From Cryptomeria japonica (taxonomy: Eukaryota; Streptophyta; Pinopsida; Cupressales; Cupressaceae), in contig NC_081413.1 in NCBI RefSeq assembly GCF_030272615.1, positions 145,672,476 through 145,736,475 on the forward strand: a stretch of 64,000 bases of DNA, in the 5' to 3' direction. Below are positions 19,561 through 32,279 of the stretch, piece after piece; the stretch's first letter is position 1; every line of letters starts with the position of its first letter. Under the pieces are notes generated by a model. It did no database searches and was not told the DNA's origin. It saw nothing but the letters and a program-made list of their open reading frames with translations. The translations under genes and the position numbers were made by a program.

Positions 19561-21560
19561 GGAATCAGAGGATGGCAACATCAGAGCCTACAGTTGGGGA
19601 CATGGGCAAGTCCCATAGAGTCTTCGCAGCGGTTGATAACTGCCAGGCAGAGCACCAGGCCACAGTCATCAAGGCTGCAGGTAAGGTCAGAGGTAGTAGT
19701 ATTTCTATATTATTTGACTCAGGAGCGACTGACTCCTTTATATCTCCATTGGTTGTGGAGCGTTGCGGGCTAGTGGCAGTAAGGCAAAGTGTCAGCTGGG
19801 AAGTGGAGTTAGCTTCGGGGGCTAGAGTGTGAGTGGATTCAGAGGTTAGGGGATGTCCGCTCCAGATTGGTAATACCACCACCTTAGTAGACCTTAGAGT
19901 TACACCACTCGGATCTTATGGCATCGTTCTTGGCATGGATTGGCTTTACGCCCACAGAGCCAAGATGGATTGTCGCTTGAAAAAGGTCGAGTGTGAGGAT
20001 GATCATGGTGCTCCCATTGTAATCACTGGGATTCAGAGACCCGTGTCTCTTCATATGATATCCGCTATGCAGCTTAAGCGGAGCATGCGAAAGGGATGCC
20101 AGTTGTTTGCTATCACAATCAGTGACCAAGAGGAAGAAAATGAGAAGGAGCCATCCATAGATGATCACCCCATCCTTGAGGCATTTGCAGATGTGTTTCC
20201 TGATGAGCTACCTGGTATGCCGCCCAGCAGGGAGATTGACTTCCACATAGATTTGGTACCAGGAGCTGAGCCAGTTTCGAGAGCACCTTATAGGATGACC
20301 ACTCATGAGCTTAATGAGCTCAAGATGCAGCTAGAGGAACTCTTAGAGAAGGGTCACATCCATCCTAGCGTCTCTCCTTGGGGCGCACCAGTCATCTTCG
20401 TGAAGAAGAAAGATGGATCCCTTCGGTTATGCATGGATTACAGGCAACTGAATAAAGTAACCATCAAGAACCGCTACCCCTTGCCGAGGATCGATGACTT
20501 GTTTGATCAGCTTCAGGGTGCCAAAGTGTTTTCCAAAATAGACCTGAAGTCAGGATATCACCAGTTGAGAATTGTGGAAAGTGATATCCACAAGATTGCG
20601 TTTCGCACCAGATATGGCCACTATGAGTTCACTGTGGTCCCATTCGGTCTTACGAATGCTCCAGCTGTATTCATGAGTCTCATGAATGGGGTATTCCGCA
20701 CCTTCCTTGACCGATTCGTGATAGTGTTCCTCGACGACATATTGATCTATTCCCGAAATGAACAGGAGCATGAGGAGCATTTGAGGCAGGTTTTGCAGTG
20801 TTTGAGGGACAACCAGTTGTTCGGCAGTTTGTCGAAGTGTGCTTTCTTTAGATCAGAGGTCAAGTACCTAGGGCATGTTATATCCGGTGATGGGATCTCA
20901 GTCGACCCATCAAAGATTAGAGCCATCATGGATTGGCCGGCACCTACCAGTGTGACAGAAGTCAGGAGCTTCATGGGTTTAGCAGGATACTATAGGCGTT
21001 TTGTGGAGGGCTTTTCCAGAGTTGCGCACCCCATCACATCCCTCCAGTGAAAAGGGAAGAAATTCGAGTGGACAGAGAAGTGTGAGAGGGCTTTTCAGGA
21101 TCTAAAAAGGGCACTTACTAGTGCCCCTATTCTTATTGTGCCAGACCCCACGGCCGACTTCATGGTATGCACGGATGCTTCCTTAGATGGATTGGGAGCA
21201 GTTCTTATGCAGGAGGGTAGGGTTATAGCATACGAGTCTAGGAAACTTAAGACTCACGAGCTTAACTACCCTACGCACGACCTAGAGCTTGCTGCAGTTG
21301 TACATGCACTTGTGAGGTGGAGACACTTCCTTTTAGGTCATCACTTCGAGCTTCATTCGGACCATCAGAGTTTGCAGTATATCTTCACCCAGCCTAACCT
21401 TAATGCACGTCAGAGGAGATGGATGGAGTTCCTTTGTGAGTATGATTTTGATGTTCATTACATCAAAGGAAAGGAGAATGTGGTTGCAGATGCCCTAAGT
21501 AGGAGACGACACGAGGTTTACACCATATCCATGAGCACTGATTTGAGAGACCCTATTTTG
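19561..21560 (+). pseudogene. Protease, reverse transcriptase and RNase H, Tekay-like
   Basis: The aspartic protease motif LFDSGATDSFIS is at about 19711-19746, followed by GMDWL near 19935. RT runs from about 20260 to 20900 with [33 protein letters not shown] and the catalytic FLDDILIYS at about 20727-20753. RNase H (about 21140-21500) has CTDASLDGLGAVL, the glutamate in DLELAAVVHAL, HSDHQSL and DALSRR at its end. The catalytic acids look complete. Nonsense codons at 19830 and 21048 break it. Confidence 0.9.
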
Positions 21561-23009
21561 CAGCGATTGCCAGAGGATGATTGGTATCTAGAGGTTTGTC
21601 AGAGGATCCGTAATCAGGAGACCCTGGAGGGGAAGTTTGTGGACTACTCTTTGGAGTCCGATGGTTTATTACGCCATAGAGGGCGCATTTATGTACCCTC
21701 TCCTGGGGGTTTGCGAGATTTCATTATCATGGAGGCTCATAGAGCTCCTTATGCAGTACATCCCGGGGTTAAGAAGATGCATGCTGACTTGAGACAGTTA
21801 TATCATTGGCCAGGAATGCGACAGCTTATCGCTGAGTTAGTAGCCCGATGCCTTGAGTGTCAGAGAGTCAAGGCAGAGCACCACCATCCAGGAGGGTTAC
21901 TCCAGTCCCATGCTATACCAGAGTGGAAGTGGGATACTATATCCATGGACTTCATTATTGGTCTTCCTATGTCATCGCGTCGCCATGATGCTATCTTGGT
22001 GACAGTTGACAAATTGACCAAAGTAGCCCACTTCTCACCAGTTCGGACTACCTTCACAGCTCCAGCAGTGGCACAGGTGTTCTTACGAGACATTGTTAGG
22101 CTTCATGGTGTCCCACGCAAGATTATCTCTGATAGGGATTCTCTCTTTACATCTTCCTTTTGGAAGGCATTACAGGCAGCGTTGGGCACCAAGCTCAACT
22201 TTAGCACAGCCTATCATCCAGAGACAGATGGCCAGATAGAGCGGGTTAACCAGGTATTAGAGGATATGCTCCGCATGTACGTCATGGATCATCAGACCCG
22301 ATGGGAGGAGTACCTGCATTTAGTAGAATTTGCCTATAATAATGGGCATCACACTTCTTTGGGGATGCCACCCTTTCAGGCTTTGTACGGCAGACCATGC
22401 AGGACACCTTTGAGTTGGGATCGTATTGAGGACAGAGTGGCCATAGGCCCTGAGTTGGTCCGTGATATGGAGCAACAGGTAACTTTGATTAGACAGCGCC
22501 TTAGAGAGGCACATGATAGGTAGAAGAAATATGCAGATGCAAAGAGGATAGACCGGAGTTACATGGTTGGGGATAGAGTTTTCCTGAGAGTGCGACCGCA
22601 TAAGAGTCCAATCCGCTATGGAAAGGGTTCTAAGCTCGCACCTCGCTTTGTTGGACCCTTCAAGATCCTTGAGAGGATAGGACCAGTTGCTTATCGCCTA
22701 GCTTTGCCACCTAGCCTATCACGCATCCACGATGTGTTTCATGTGTCAGTTTTGAGAAAGTATATCTATGATGAGTCTCATATTTTAGACTGGGATGCCT
22801 TGCAGGTGGAGTCGGACGGGCAGCTAGCCTTGGAGCCCATTCGCATTTTGGCTCGCCGGACGTTGGCCCTTCGAGGTCGAGAGCTGGACCAGGTTAGGGT
22901 CCAGTGGGATTGCTATGATGAGGTTACAGCTTCATGGGAGGATACAACACGTATGAGATCACAGTACCCTCATCTTTTTGATGAACTCCAGGAGGACGTT
23001 CATGCCTAG
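21561..23009 (+). pseudogene. Integrase with chromodomain-like C-terminus, Tekay-like
   Basis: The zinc-binding HHCC module is at about 21740-21870 (HPGVKKMHADL, CLECQ). The catalytic core has its first Asp in SMDFIIGLP (about 21943), its second in SDRDSLF (about 22128) and its Glu in TDGQIERVNQ (about 22239). The GPF/Y module ([16 protein letters not shown], about 22648) is followed by FHVSVLRKY and a tail with VRVQW and ASWED, as in the divergent chromodomains of Tekay/Del elements. Such domains direct integration to particular chromatin. One TAG (22521) lies between core and GPF/Y module. Confidence 0.88.
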
Positions 23010-23019
23010 AGGGGGAGGG
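23008..23019 (+). other. Polypurine tract of the Tekay-like element
   Basis: AGAGGGGGAGGG lies immediately before the 3' LTR start TGTGAGGCC and overlaps the polyprotein stop codon. Confidence 0.9.
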
Positions 23020-26000
23020 TGTGAGGCCCTACCCCGACCCATCCTATCCTTTCAGTTATTTTCATTTTGGAACTATTTTGGATGCTAGTTTTGACACACT
23101 ATGGATATAGAACTTTTCATGATTCCGCGATTTTGGTAACATTGATATATGTGGATGCTTCATTTCTATGCCTTGTAGATTATAGAATATTATATGATTC
23201 TAGATTAGGGTAATATTGTGATGATGCAGGTTATTATCTGAATTTCAGGATTTGATAAAATGTTAGGAAAATGTTTGCATATCTTGTAGATGGATCAAAT
23301 TTTGAGGATTATGAGGAGATTGCTTGAATTGTGACAAATCATATTTCATAATGTCAAGTCTTTGCAAAATGAATGTATTGTATTTTGATTATGTAATATA
23401 TATCATATGAGGTTATTTGGAAAGTACTAATGTTTAAATTGAGATGTGCAGGAAATTATCCATGTGACCATGGAAATATTATGGAGAATCAAGCCTAGGC
23501 CAATGTGCGTTAGTAAAACCAGGGGTTGTCTATTTGGAGAGCCAACACCCCGTATGTACTGTATTTTATTCGTAAATGTAAAATGTTGCATGAGTGTAAT
23601 TTGTACTTATTTGATTGATTAAATTGTTTAAGGGACAATTGCCATGTGGTTATTGTGATGTGGAATTATTTTGTAGTGTCACTTGACACCTATGTAGTAT
23701 GTTGTGTTGGCAATTGTCATGTCACCTTTTTGAAAGTTTTATTTTTGTTAATGGTTATATCCCCTAATTATCCTTGAAGGAACCAAGAAATCTAGGTTAG
23801 AGAGCCACAAGGAAGGTCAACTCAGAGTTGACCCGTAGGTTAACTTCAGGTGGACTTTCTGAAGGTCAAATCAACTCCTAGAGTCAATTTTAGAGCTTTT
23901 CTATTAGGCCTCATGGGGTACCTATGGGTGAAGGCCAAAATTGGCCATGTGTCTTTCCCTTAGGACTTGTTTAACCACCCAAAAAAGTGGTTTTCCCAAG
24001 ATGGACGAATTCCATCTATAGGAGTGCCATCCTTGGAAGGAGAACCTTCTTGGAGATAGTAATCCCTCTTCCCCATTCCATTTCCCTTCTCTAGGCACCT
24101 AGGTTAGGGAGTGTGTAAGACCTAGGGAAGACCAACCCAATGGGAGATCACTCACTCTATCCAAGAGGTTGGAAGGAGTGAGAGAGGCCTTCTTAGGCTA
24201 AGAATGGAAGCTTAGTGAGCTAATCACCCACTCTCCACTTTTGGAGATTTTTGGAAAATTTTGAAAAGAAAAACCAGTTTTAGAAAATTTAGAGGAATTT
24301 TGGTGGCCAAGGATTGCAGAAAGTTGTGTGGATTGTGCAGCTCATCTCCAACTAAGTTTAGCATACCTATTGGCAGAATAAGGTTGGTTGTTATCTCCTC
24401 TTGTTCATGTTGGTTATCTTAGTTATGTTGTTTTGTTGAAGGAAAGAAATGCTTGTAAAGAAAGTGTGTATGTATAATGTTGTTGAAGAAAATAATGTGT
24501 AGTTCTTTCCTATGTTTCTTTTTCTGTTTTGTGTTCTTGCTTTGGGAGTGTCCAAGATCTTCTACTCTTGGGAGAGTAGGATGATCTTGGGGTGGAAGAA
24601 GCATGACAGCCTTGGGTGAGAGGCTCTCCTTAAGGAGAGTGATCTCAAGGGTGTCCTTTGTGACCCTTGCTGCATAGCCTTGTGTATGCATTTGGGGGTC
24701 ATAAGGGGAGAGAAATGGCTTTGAGCCTTTGGGGGGCATAAGGTGTTTGAGATGAATTCTGTTGGGTATTTTGTGTTGCCATGAGGTGGCTTGTGTTATA
24801 TTTTTGGCTGCAGTCTCCCCAACGGTACTTGGTCCACTTCCACCCATAGATTGATCTCCACAAATGTGGTGATAGTGTAGCTTGGGATGGGAAAGTGTAT
24901 GTGTTGTGTGTTTGCCCTATTGCTATGTTGTATTGCTTGGTTGTAACCCGTCTAGGTCTTGATTCTCCTAGCTCGGGGGTGGCTTCTGGTAAGCCTAGGC
25001 TGGGAGGTGAGCATCCCATGGTCACAGTCCTAAAACTTTACTTGCAGGTGGCTTGGGGAAAAAGACTAGGAGTTGCAGATTTTGTGTTGCAGACTTCTAT
25101 TTCAGATTTCTGATTTTTATTTAAATGCAGAAAAGAAGAAAGAAATGTAACCTTATGATTTGTAGCAAAAAGAAAAAAAAAGAAGAGAAAGTGCATATGT
25201 AAATATAGGGCTTAAAATGATTCTGTTTCTGTTTAAATAAATGTAATTACTATTTTCTGTGTAAAGATTAGAAAAAAAAAAGGGACTGTTAGATTATCTA
25301 CCCATTTTCTATTTGGGCTATTGTAACTATCATTCTGGAAAAACAATGTAAATGTAATTCTTTTTATTATATTTTTATGTCTATTGTGTTTGTTGTAGTC
25401 TACATTTAAATCTGGTTTGTAACATGTTATTTACTGCAATATTAAAGAAAAGAAAACAGAAAAAAAAAGATGCATTAGGATTTCTTATTCACTATTTACT
25501 AGTTTATTTACTGCAAATGTTAAAGAAAGAAAAAGAAGAAATGCAGTAGGGTTATTATTTACTTGTTTAGTTTTATATTCTGTTATTTTATGTCTATTAG
25601 AAAGAAAGGAGAACCAGTATTGCTTTATTGCTGTAGAAAGTTTAAATAAAAGAAAGAAATAAATAGACCTATTCTAAATGCTGTTAGAAGACTAAAAACG
25701 GAATGTAGATGGTTAAAAACCTCAGATCAATATAAGGGTTTTTAACCCTATTACTTCAACATTTAGTCATATATATCTCTATATGTATATAGGTATATAT
25801 ATTGAAAATATATACCTATATAGATATAAAATATATACATATATAAGCTCCCTGTATGTGCATACCCCTGTAACAACAAAATAAAGGATGCATTTTGAAC
25901 TTGTGCATCTCTGTTTCAAACATATAAAAGAATTGCAGAATAAACTTCGTATATATATATATATATATATATCTGCATCTGAAACACATACCCTGTAGAT

Positions 26001-27719
26001 GTCTGTAGAACAAAACCAACAAAGACATTTATGTTATGATCTGATCATAACAATGGATATATGTGTATATAAACATATATATACAAATATATATATATAT
26101 ATATATACATATATATTCGATATATTCAAAAAAAATCACATCTTATAACATTTTTACCAAAACCACGAAATATAATAAAATGTGTTTTTTTTTTTAAAAA
26201 AAATGAGGAAATGGAGTCACGCGGGTCGCTGTGTGTAACACAGTGGACGGCCACGGCCGAGCCACTGTGCTACACACAGTGGGCGGCGCCGAAGGGCACC
26301 GCACTGTGTGTAACATAGTGGGCGGTCGCGGCCGCCACTGTGCTACGCACAGTGAACGACGCCCGCCACTGTGTGTATACACAGTGGGCGGCGGCTATGC
26401 CGTCCGCCACTGTGTGTACACACAGTGGGCGGCGCGGCCGCCACTGTGTGTATACACAGCGGCGCCCGGGAAAACCCTTCCTCCACCGCCTTCTTCCCAC
26501 ATGGAACCCTCTGCCTCCGTACCTGCGATCTCTCTCTCCCTCAAACAAAATAAGCAATAAAATATAGGGGTTTAATAAACCCTAACCCATTTCGGGTTAG
26601 GGTATAAAAGGGTAAAAATAAAATAAGACAAGTGTTATATATAAAAATGCAACCCTAACCCAATTTCGGGTTAGGGTTAGCATTATAAGAGTTTTATATA
26701 TATATATATATATATAAATGAATATATTTATATATATATACATATATATTTATATATATATATATATATAAGAGATTTAGATTGGTGTATTATAATTTGA
26801 TTTTTAATTTCACAATGAGGGTTAGTATATAAGAATTTATACTGTGATTTTATATATATAAGGAATTTTAAATTGGGATTTTAAAGTTAGATTTTAGTAT
26901 ATAATTTGGGGTTAAGTTTATAATAGAAATATTATGGAAATTTAAACCCTGATTTTAATAATTGAATTATTATGGGATTTTAGACTTTTGATTTTAATAT
27001 ATATAAATATGGGGTTAATTTAATAATTGAACAATTATAAGTTCCCATTCCGTAGAAATTTAAATTTCAATTAATTCAAGGGGGTTAATAATATAGGACT
27101 ATTATAGTTGGATAAACTATACGTTTAATCCAGCAATATATTTAATTAATCAATGGACTTACCCCCCCCCATGTAATTGGACGATAGGAAAATTTGAAAG
27201 AAGGAATTTGTAAATTTAGGAACCTTAAGCCCTTGAGATCGATTTTTGGTCGGATTGAAAATTAATTGACAAAATCAAGGGGTTTAGGGAAAATCAGAAT
27301 TGGCCTTAGCTCATTGTCAGTTTTAGTGGGCAAATGACATTGTAGTAATTCGAAACCCTCATCGGGTGGATGTGTATAATAAATTTTATAAAAGTATCAA
27401 ATAATCATTAGCAATATCATTATATGACCTGGAATGATTTAATACGTCTAGATAGCCAATTTTCCCTTGATTTAATTAGCGGCAATTTGTCTTAGGTAAT
27501 TGAGCTAGCTAACTAATCGGCAATGCAAAATTAATCTCCACCAATCAAGTCACTCGCTCGAGTTGGTTATTTAACTTAACCGTAGTAAGTAAGTTTATTT
27601 ACTTCCTAGATAAGACAAAACTTTAAATGCAGTTGTTATGTAATAGGATTTTTAGCGAGTTCATGACGTCAAAAAAATTCGTTGTTCCGTTTTTGTGCCC
27701 TAAAGTTTTGGGCACGACA
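23020..27719 (+). repeat. 3' LTR of the Tekay-like element (4,700 bp)
   Basis: It begins TGTGAGGCCCTACCCC and ends GGGCACGACA. It is the only complete LTR of this element. It carries the TA microsatellite (25950-25972), the hairpin array (26239-26470), the telo-box palindrome at 26579-26603 overlapping a TATA box, and a second palindrome about 50 bp downstream. Long LTRs are typical of the Tekay lineage. Confidence 0.95.
26239..26470 (+). promoter_or_regulatory. GC-rich hairpin array, 3' LTR copy
   Basis: This is the same array as in the 5' LTR, offset by 9,651 bp and of equal length. Differences are few: in the fourth hairpin the 5' copy reads GAACGGCG with right arm CACTATG, and this copy reads GAACGACG with CACTGTG. 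Confidence 0.75.
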
Positions 27720-27812
27720 CAACTACTCCCCCTAAGAAGTATCTCTCTTCATCAAATCTGGAATAAAAGATTTCTCTGTTAATTATGTCGGTTGATGACA
27801 AACATCAACTAT

Positions 27813-28889
27813 CTAAGTCTCTATCGGTGGGGGTAGGAATCCAAGTTGTTGTCTGAGATACTCAAATGTTTCCTTAGGCAGAGGCTTTGTAAAAATATCT
27901 GCAATCTTCTCTTTAGTATTCACATAAACCAATTTCACTTCTTTTGCTTCTACATTCTCCTTTATAAAATTGAATTTGATAGAAACATGTTTAGACTTAG
28001 AGTGAAATACCAAGTTCTTTGATATATCAATTGCTGCCATATTATCACAGTAAGTAGTTATAGGTTCCTTGCATTTTACCTGTATGTCCTTCAACATTTG
28101 CTTGATCCATAATACCTGTGTACAATTAGTTGTTGTTACAACATATTCTGATTCTGTTGTTGATAGACTTGTACAACTGTGTTTCTTGCTCAGCCATGAA
28201 ATTAGTTTGCTGCCAAGAAAAAATACTCTACCGGTGGTCCTTTTTCTATCATCCACATCTCCTGCCCAATTAGCATCTGTGTATGCACATAATTCAAAAT
28301 TTTCATCTCTAGGATACCATAAACCAAGATTTGTAGTGCTTTGTAGGTACCAAAAAATCCTTTTCACTATTGATTCATGATTTTCTTTAGGATTACTCTG
28401 AAATCTTGAAACAATACATACTGCATTCATAATATCAGGTCTTGTTTGTGTCAAATATAGTAAACCTCCTATCATAGATTTGTATCTAGTCGGATTAATA
28501 GGTGTAGATTCATCCTTCAAAGATAATTTATCAATTGTAGTCATAGGTGTGCTTACCAGTTTACATTTTTCCATGCTAAATTTCTTTAGTAATTCCTTTA
28601 AGTACTTAGATTGACATAGGAATATGCCTTTATCAGTCTCTGAAATATGCAATCCTAAAAAGAATTTTATCTCTCCAATCATAGACAGTTCAAATTCTTG
28701 CTGCATTTTGTTAGAAAAGTCTTTACACAAACCATATTCTCCTCCAAAGATTATATCATCACAAAAATATTCAATAACCAAGATGTCATCATTAGTCACT
28801 TTGTATTATAGATTGTTGTCAGCATTACCTTTAGTGTAACCAAGCTTCAAAAGATATTTGTCCAATCTAGCATACCAAGCTCTAGGAGC
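27813..28889 (-). pseudogene. Copia RT (C-terminal part) and RNase H
   Basis: The RT catalytic site, normally YVDD, reads FCDD in EYFCDDIIFGG (about 28763), so it is degenerate. FFLGLHISETDKGIFLCQSK and LLYLTQTRPDI are standard copia RT blocks. RNase H has CAYTDANWAGD, TTESEYV, the downstream DNMAAI and the HVSIKFNFIKE block. The frame continues from the next ORF, with stops at a Gln position before APRAWYARLDKYLLKLG (about 28889) and about 28806. It is non-functional. Confidence 0.88.
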
Positions 28890-29693
28890 TTATTTCAATC
28901 TATATAAAGCTTTCCTTAACCTACAAACCATGTCTTTATTATCTATCAATGAAAATCCATCAGGTTGTTCAATATAAACTTCATCTTCTAGATCTCCATT
29001 CAGAAATGCACATTTAACATCCATTTGATATATGTTATAGTTCTTGTGTGCTACATAAGCGCCCAATAAAAGTCTGACTGCCTCGATTTTAGCTACCAGT
29101 GCAAAGGTTCCATTGTAATCAATTCCTTCTTTCTGTGAATATCCCTTACACACCAATCTTGCTTTGTTTTTTATTACCTTTCCATCTTCATTAAGTTTAT
29201 TTCTGAAAAGCCATTTAGTTCCAATTACATTTTTGTCTTTAGGTCGGGAAACTAATGACCAGGTGTTATTCCTTTCAATTTGTTCCAATTCATCTTCCAT
29301 AGCTCTAATCCAATATTTATCTTCACATGCCTCATTAATTGATGTAGGTTCAATTTGAGAAATAAGACATACCTCTTCATTTTCCAATCTTCCTCTAGTC
29401 ATAACTCCTTGAAATTTGTTTCCAATTATCCGATCTTCAAAATGATTCAATCTTACGTACTGGGGTGTTTTTAATTGTTGATGTTCTTCAGTGATTGTTG
29501 TACCTCCAGATGATGCTAGTGTAAATGGATCGCCATTCTGTACCAGTGTATTCATAGTAGGTTCATTTGTGATTATCTCTATTGTTGGTTTAGAGTTTGT
29601 GTTCCCTGAATTTCCTCTAAATTTTTTATCAATCTTCACATTTGCATTCTCAACTATTGATATGTGGCGATTGATCAACAAAGCACTATACAT
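28890..29693 (-). pseudogene. Copia RT, N-terminal part
   Basis: It contains the copia RT entry blocks: [72 protein letters not shown] and EQPDGF. The conserved catalytic Asp in [11 protein letters not shown] is present. It lies in the same frame as the C-terminal part. The KARLV...GYSQ.EGIDY wording fits SIRE/Maximus-type copia, though I would not insist on the lineage. Confidence 0.88.
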
Positions 29694-29921
29694 TCAGCAT
29701 TGTTTTTTGTTGATGAAAATCGACATTGTAATAAAACCCTAAAAAGGCTGACTTTGTTTGGTACCCTAAAAATGCATGTTATAAGCGGTTGGGATGCTTA
29801 AGGCATTGTGAGGTTGATGTACTATTTTTGCTAGATAATAAGAAAGATTGGACGACTGTGTATGGTGGACATAACCCATTATAGGTGAACCACGTTTATT
29901 GTGACGTAACCCATATAATTG
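29694..29921. other. Unexplained segment between integrase and RT of the copia element
   Basis: About 230 bp here translate to no copia-like sequence in any minus frame and contain several stops, although both sides are well conserved. It may be a small insertion or decayed linker. I see no terminal inverted repeats and no clear target duplication. Confidence 0.45.
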
Positions 29922-31210
29922 TTATTTCATATTTGCTTCGGATCTGCTTGAAACCCTAACATCAACAATTTTCTGTAATCTCTTGTTAAAACATCTATAT
30001 GCCTTTCTCTTAGATGAATAACAAAGAAATATTCCTTCATCACTTCTAGGATCAAATTTGCCAATATAATCATCTCTTCTAATATAGCATTTACTTCCAA
30101 ATATTTTGAAATATTGAAGAGTAGGAGTATTACCAAGCCATAGTTCATGTGGGGTCTTACTGGTTTCACCTCTTATGTGAACTCTGTTGAATGTATAAAC
30201 TATTGTATTGATCGCTTCTCTCCAATATTTATGAGGTAGATTTGCTTCAAATATCATACTTCTAGCTGCATCCAAGATAGTTTTGTTTTTCCTTTCCACA
30301 ACTCCATTCTGCTGGGGTGTTCGGGTGTTCATAATTGTCTTCTAATCCCATTCACTTCATATAATGTATTAAATTCCTTAGATGTGAATTCACCTCCTTG
30401 ATCTAATCTCAAACATTTGATTTTCTTGTCGGTTTCATTTTCTACCATCACCTTGAATAGTTTGAATTTCCCAAATGCTTTAGATTTCTCTCTGAGAAAA
30501 GTAACCCAACACATTCTAGAATAGTCATCAATGATTAGCATAAAATACCTATCTCCTTGTATACTTCTAGTTCTTGCTAGACCACATAAATTAGTATGAA
30601 TAAAATCAAGAATACTGTTAGACTTTTCTAGAATACTCTTGAAAGTTTCTCTAACTTGCTTTCCAAATTGACATTCCTTACATACTAGATTGTGAGGTTT
30701 AACAATCTTAGGTAAATCTCTTACCACCTTGGTAGTACTGATTTTCACAATGCAATCAAAATTTACATGACAAAGTCTCTTATGCCATAACCAACTTTCA
30801 TCAATATGTGCATTCAAACATGCTTTCTCATTGTTGTTCAAATGAAATATATTACCTCTAGTCTGATTACTGGTTGCAATTTCCAAACCAGTTCTATTTA
30901 AGATTTTACATTTACCATTCTTGAATTGTAATTGAAATCCTTTCTCAACTAATTTACCAACACTCAAAAGATTATGCTTCAAACCTTCAACATAGTAAAC
31001 ATTATCAGTATTATTCTTACCATCAAAAGATATAGTGCCTTTTCCTTTGATCAAACAAGCTTTATCATTTCCAAATCTTACTAGACCTCCATTGTAATCC
31101 TGAAAGGTTAAGAATTTACTCTTATCACTAGTCATATGATGTGAACATCCTGAATCAATAATCCATTCAACCTTATCTTCAACTTTAGTTGTCAGGGCCT
31201 CCTCTACCAT
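29922..31210 (-). pseudogene. Copia protease and integrase
   Basis: The protease motif is WIIDSGCSHHMT (about 31160). The pre-integrase zinc module has WLWHKRLCHVNFD and CKECQFGKQ. In the integrase core, the first catalytic Asp (usual HTDLCG) is Asn in IHTNLCG, a single G-to-A type change. The second (LDQGGEFTS) and the Glu (QQNGVVERKN) are kept. A frameshift at about 30332 separates the two ORFs that make up the core. The protease part is in frame with gag. Confidence 0.88.
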
Positions 31211-31351
31211 TTGAACTGTAGGTGTCGGTTGATCTTCTATTATAGGAACAAAAGCCCATCCATTGTCTGTCGGATCCTCATCAGAATCTTCAGTAACTCC
31301 TTCATCAACATAATAATAAGATTTGTTTCTATTCCTCTTAAACTTGTATTT

Positions 31352-32236
31352 CTAATAGTTAGGGTTAGGCTTATATGTTCTTTTAGCTTCTTCTCTTAAT
31401 CTTGCGTGTCTATCAGGGCATCTAGAAGCCATATGACCAATCTTATTACAGTTAAAACATTTAAAGGGTGTTTTACCTTCATACTTACTTCCAATTGGAC
31501 CTTTAGGCATTTTCCTAACTTCAAGTTCTTCAAGTTCTATTGCATAGAAGGGTTTCCAATCAGATTTATCAAATGATGATGATGATGATGCCTTGAAAGC
31601 TAGATCTGTCTTGATAGTAGTAACATGACCAAATTCCTCAAGCTCAAAAGCTGAAAGTTTTCCAACCAAGATGTCTCTAGATACTGATACATTAGGCATT
31701 GTTCTTAATTCATTTATAGCAGTAACTTTCATTTTATATGTCGGTAGCAAAGCTCTTAAAAATTTAGAAACAATCTCATCTTCACTTAAGGTTCCTCCAC
31801 AACATTGTATACCCAAAACAATTTCATTTACTTTTTCTATAAAAGCAGAAATTATTTCTTCTTCTTCCATTTTCAGACTTTCATACCTGACCCGGAAGCA
31901 TTCAAGTTTTGCAATTTTGACTGTGGAATCTCCTTCATTCAATGTTTCCAGTTTGTCCCAAATAGCTTTAGCAGTAGATCTATCTGACAATCCCATGACT
32001 TGCTGATCTGACAATGCACTCAAAAGTGTTTCTCTTGCTTTGCAATCATTTTTCTCATCTTTAGCCAAGTTAGGTGGAATAGGTTAACCTTGCGTATGAG
32101 CAGTATAGCCATTCTCTATAACATCCCATATGTCCTTTCCAATGCAATTCAAATGTGTCTCCATCTAGATCTTCCATATGCCATAGTTAGTTCCATCAAG
32201 TTTCAGACTGTCCTTCTTGAAATAGTTAGAGGACAT
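31352..32236 (-). pseudogene. Copia gag (UBN2-type) with CCHC knuckle
   Basis: Translation starts at the ATG at 32234-32236 (MSSNYFKKDSLKLDGTNYG), 44 bases after the primer-binding site. The frame has stops at about 32164 and 32086 before a long open part from 32068. The capsid domain includes AKAIWDKLETLNEGD and KFLRALLPTYKMKV. The knuckle is CFNCNKIGHMASRC. The TAG at 31352, after NPNY, probably replaced a Gln codon, since the same frame continues into protease. Confidence 0.87.
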
Positions 32237-32279
32237 TGGATCTCCTCAAGTTGTTAAACTTCTGCAAAAAGAGGACTAT

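Larger units (their letters stand above)
18243..23009 (+). pseudogene. Gag-pol polyprotein of the Tekay-like element, five nonsense codons
   Basis: From the ATG at 18243 a single frame of 1,589 codons runs to the stop at 23007-23009, twelve bases before the 3' LTR. The only lesions are TAG at 18657, TAG at 19140, TGA at 19830, TGA at 21048 and TAG at 22521. Each is one C-to-T step from CAG or CGA, and there is no frameshift. The order is gag, zinc knuckle, protease, RT, RNase H, integrase and chromodomain-like tail, all with recognisable catalytic residues. Stops in gag itself would prevent synthesis of the enzymes, so this copy is inactive but very recently so. The next three entries give the domains. 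Confidence 0.92.
15374..27719 (+). mobile_element. Tekay-like Ty3 chromovirus with 4.7 kb LTRs
   Basis: The order is 5' LTR (start hidden in the gap) to 18069, primer-binding site, one gag-pol frame, polypurine tract and 3' LTR 23020-27719. The two LTRs differ by roughly twenty substitutions over about 2.6 kb outside microsatellites (counted by eye), so the insertion is young. The very long LTRs, the gag-PR-RT-RH-IN order and the chromodomain-like C-terminus fit the Tekay/Del lineage. The 3' boundary falls next to the polypurine tract of a minus-strand copia element. The expected duplication (CAACT at 27720-27724) cannot be checked because its partner lies in the gap. Confidence 0.9.
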
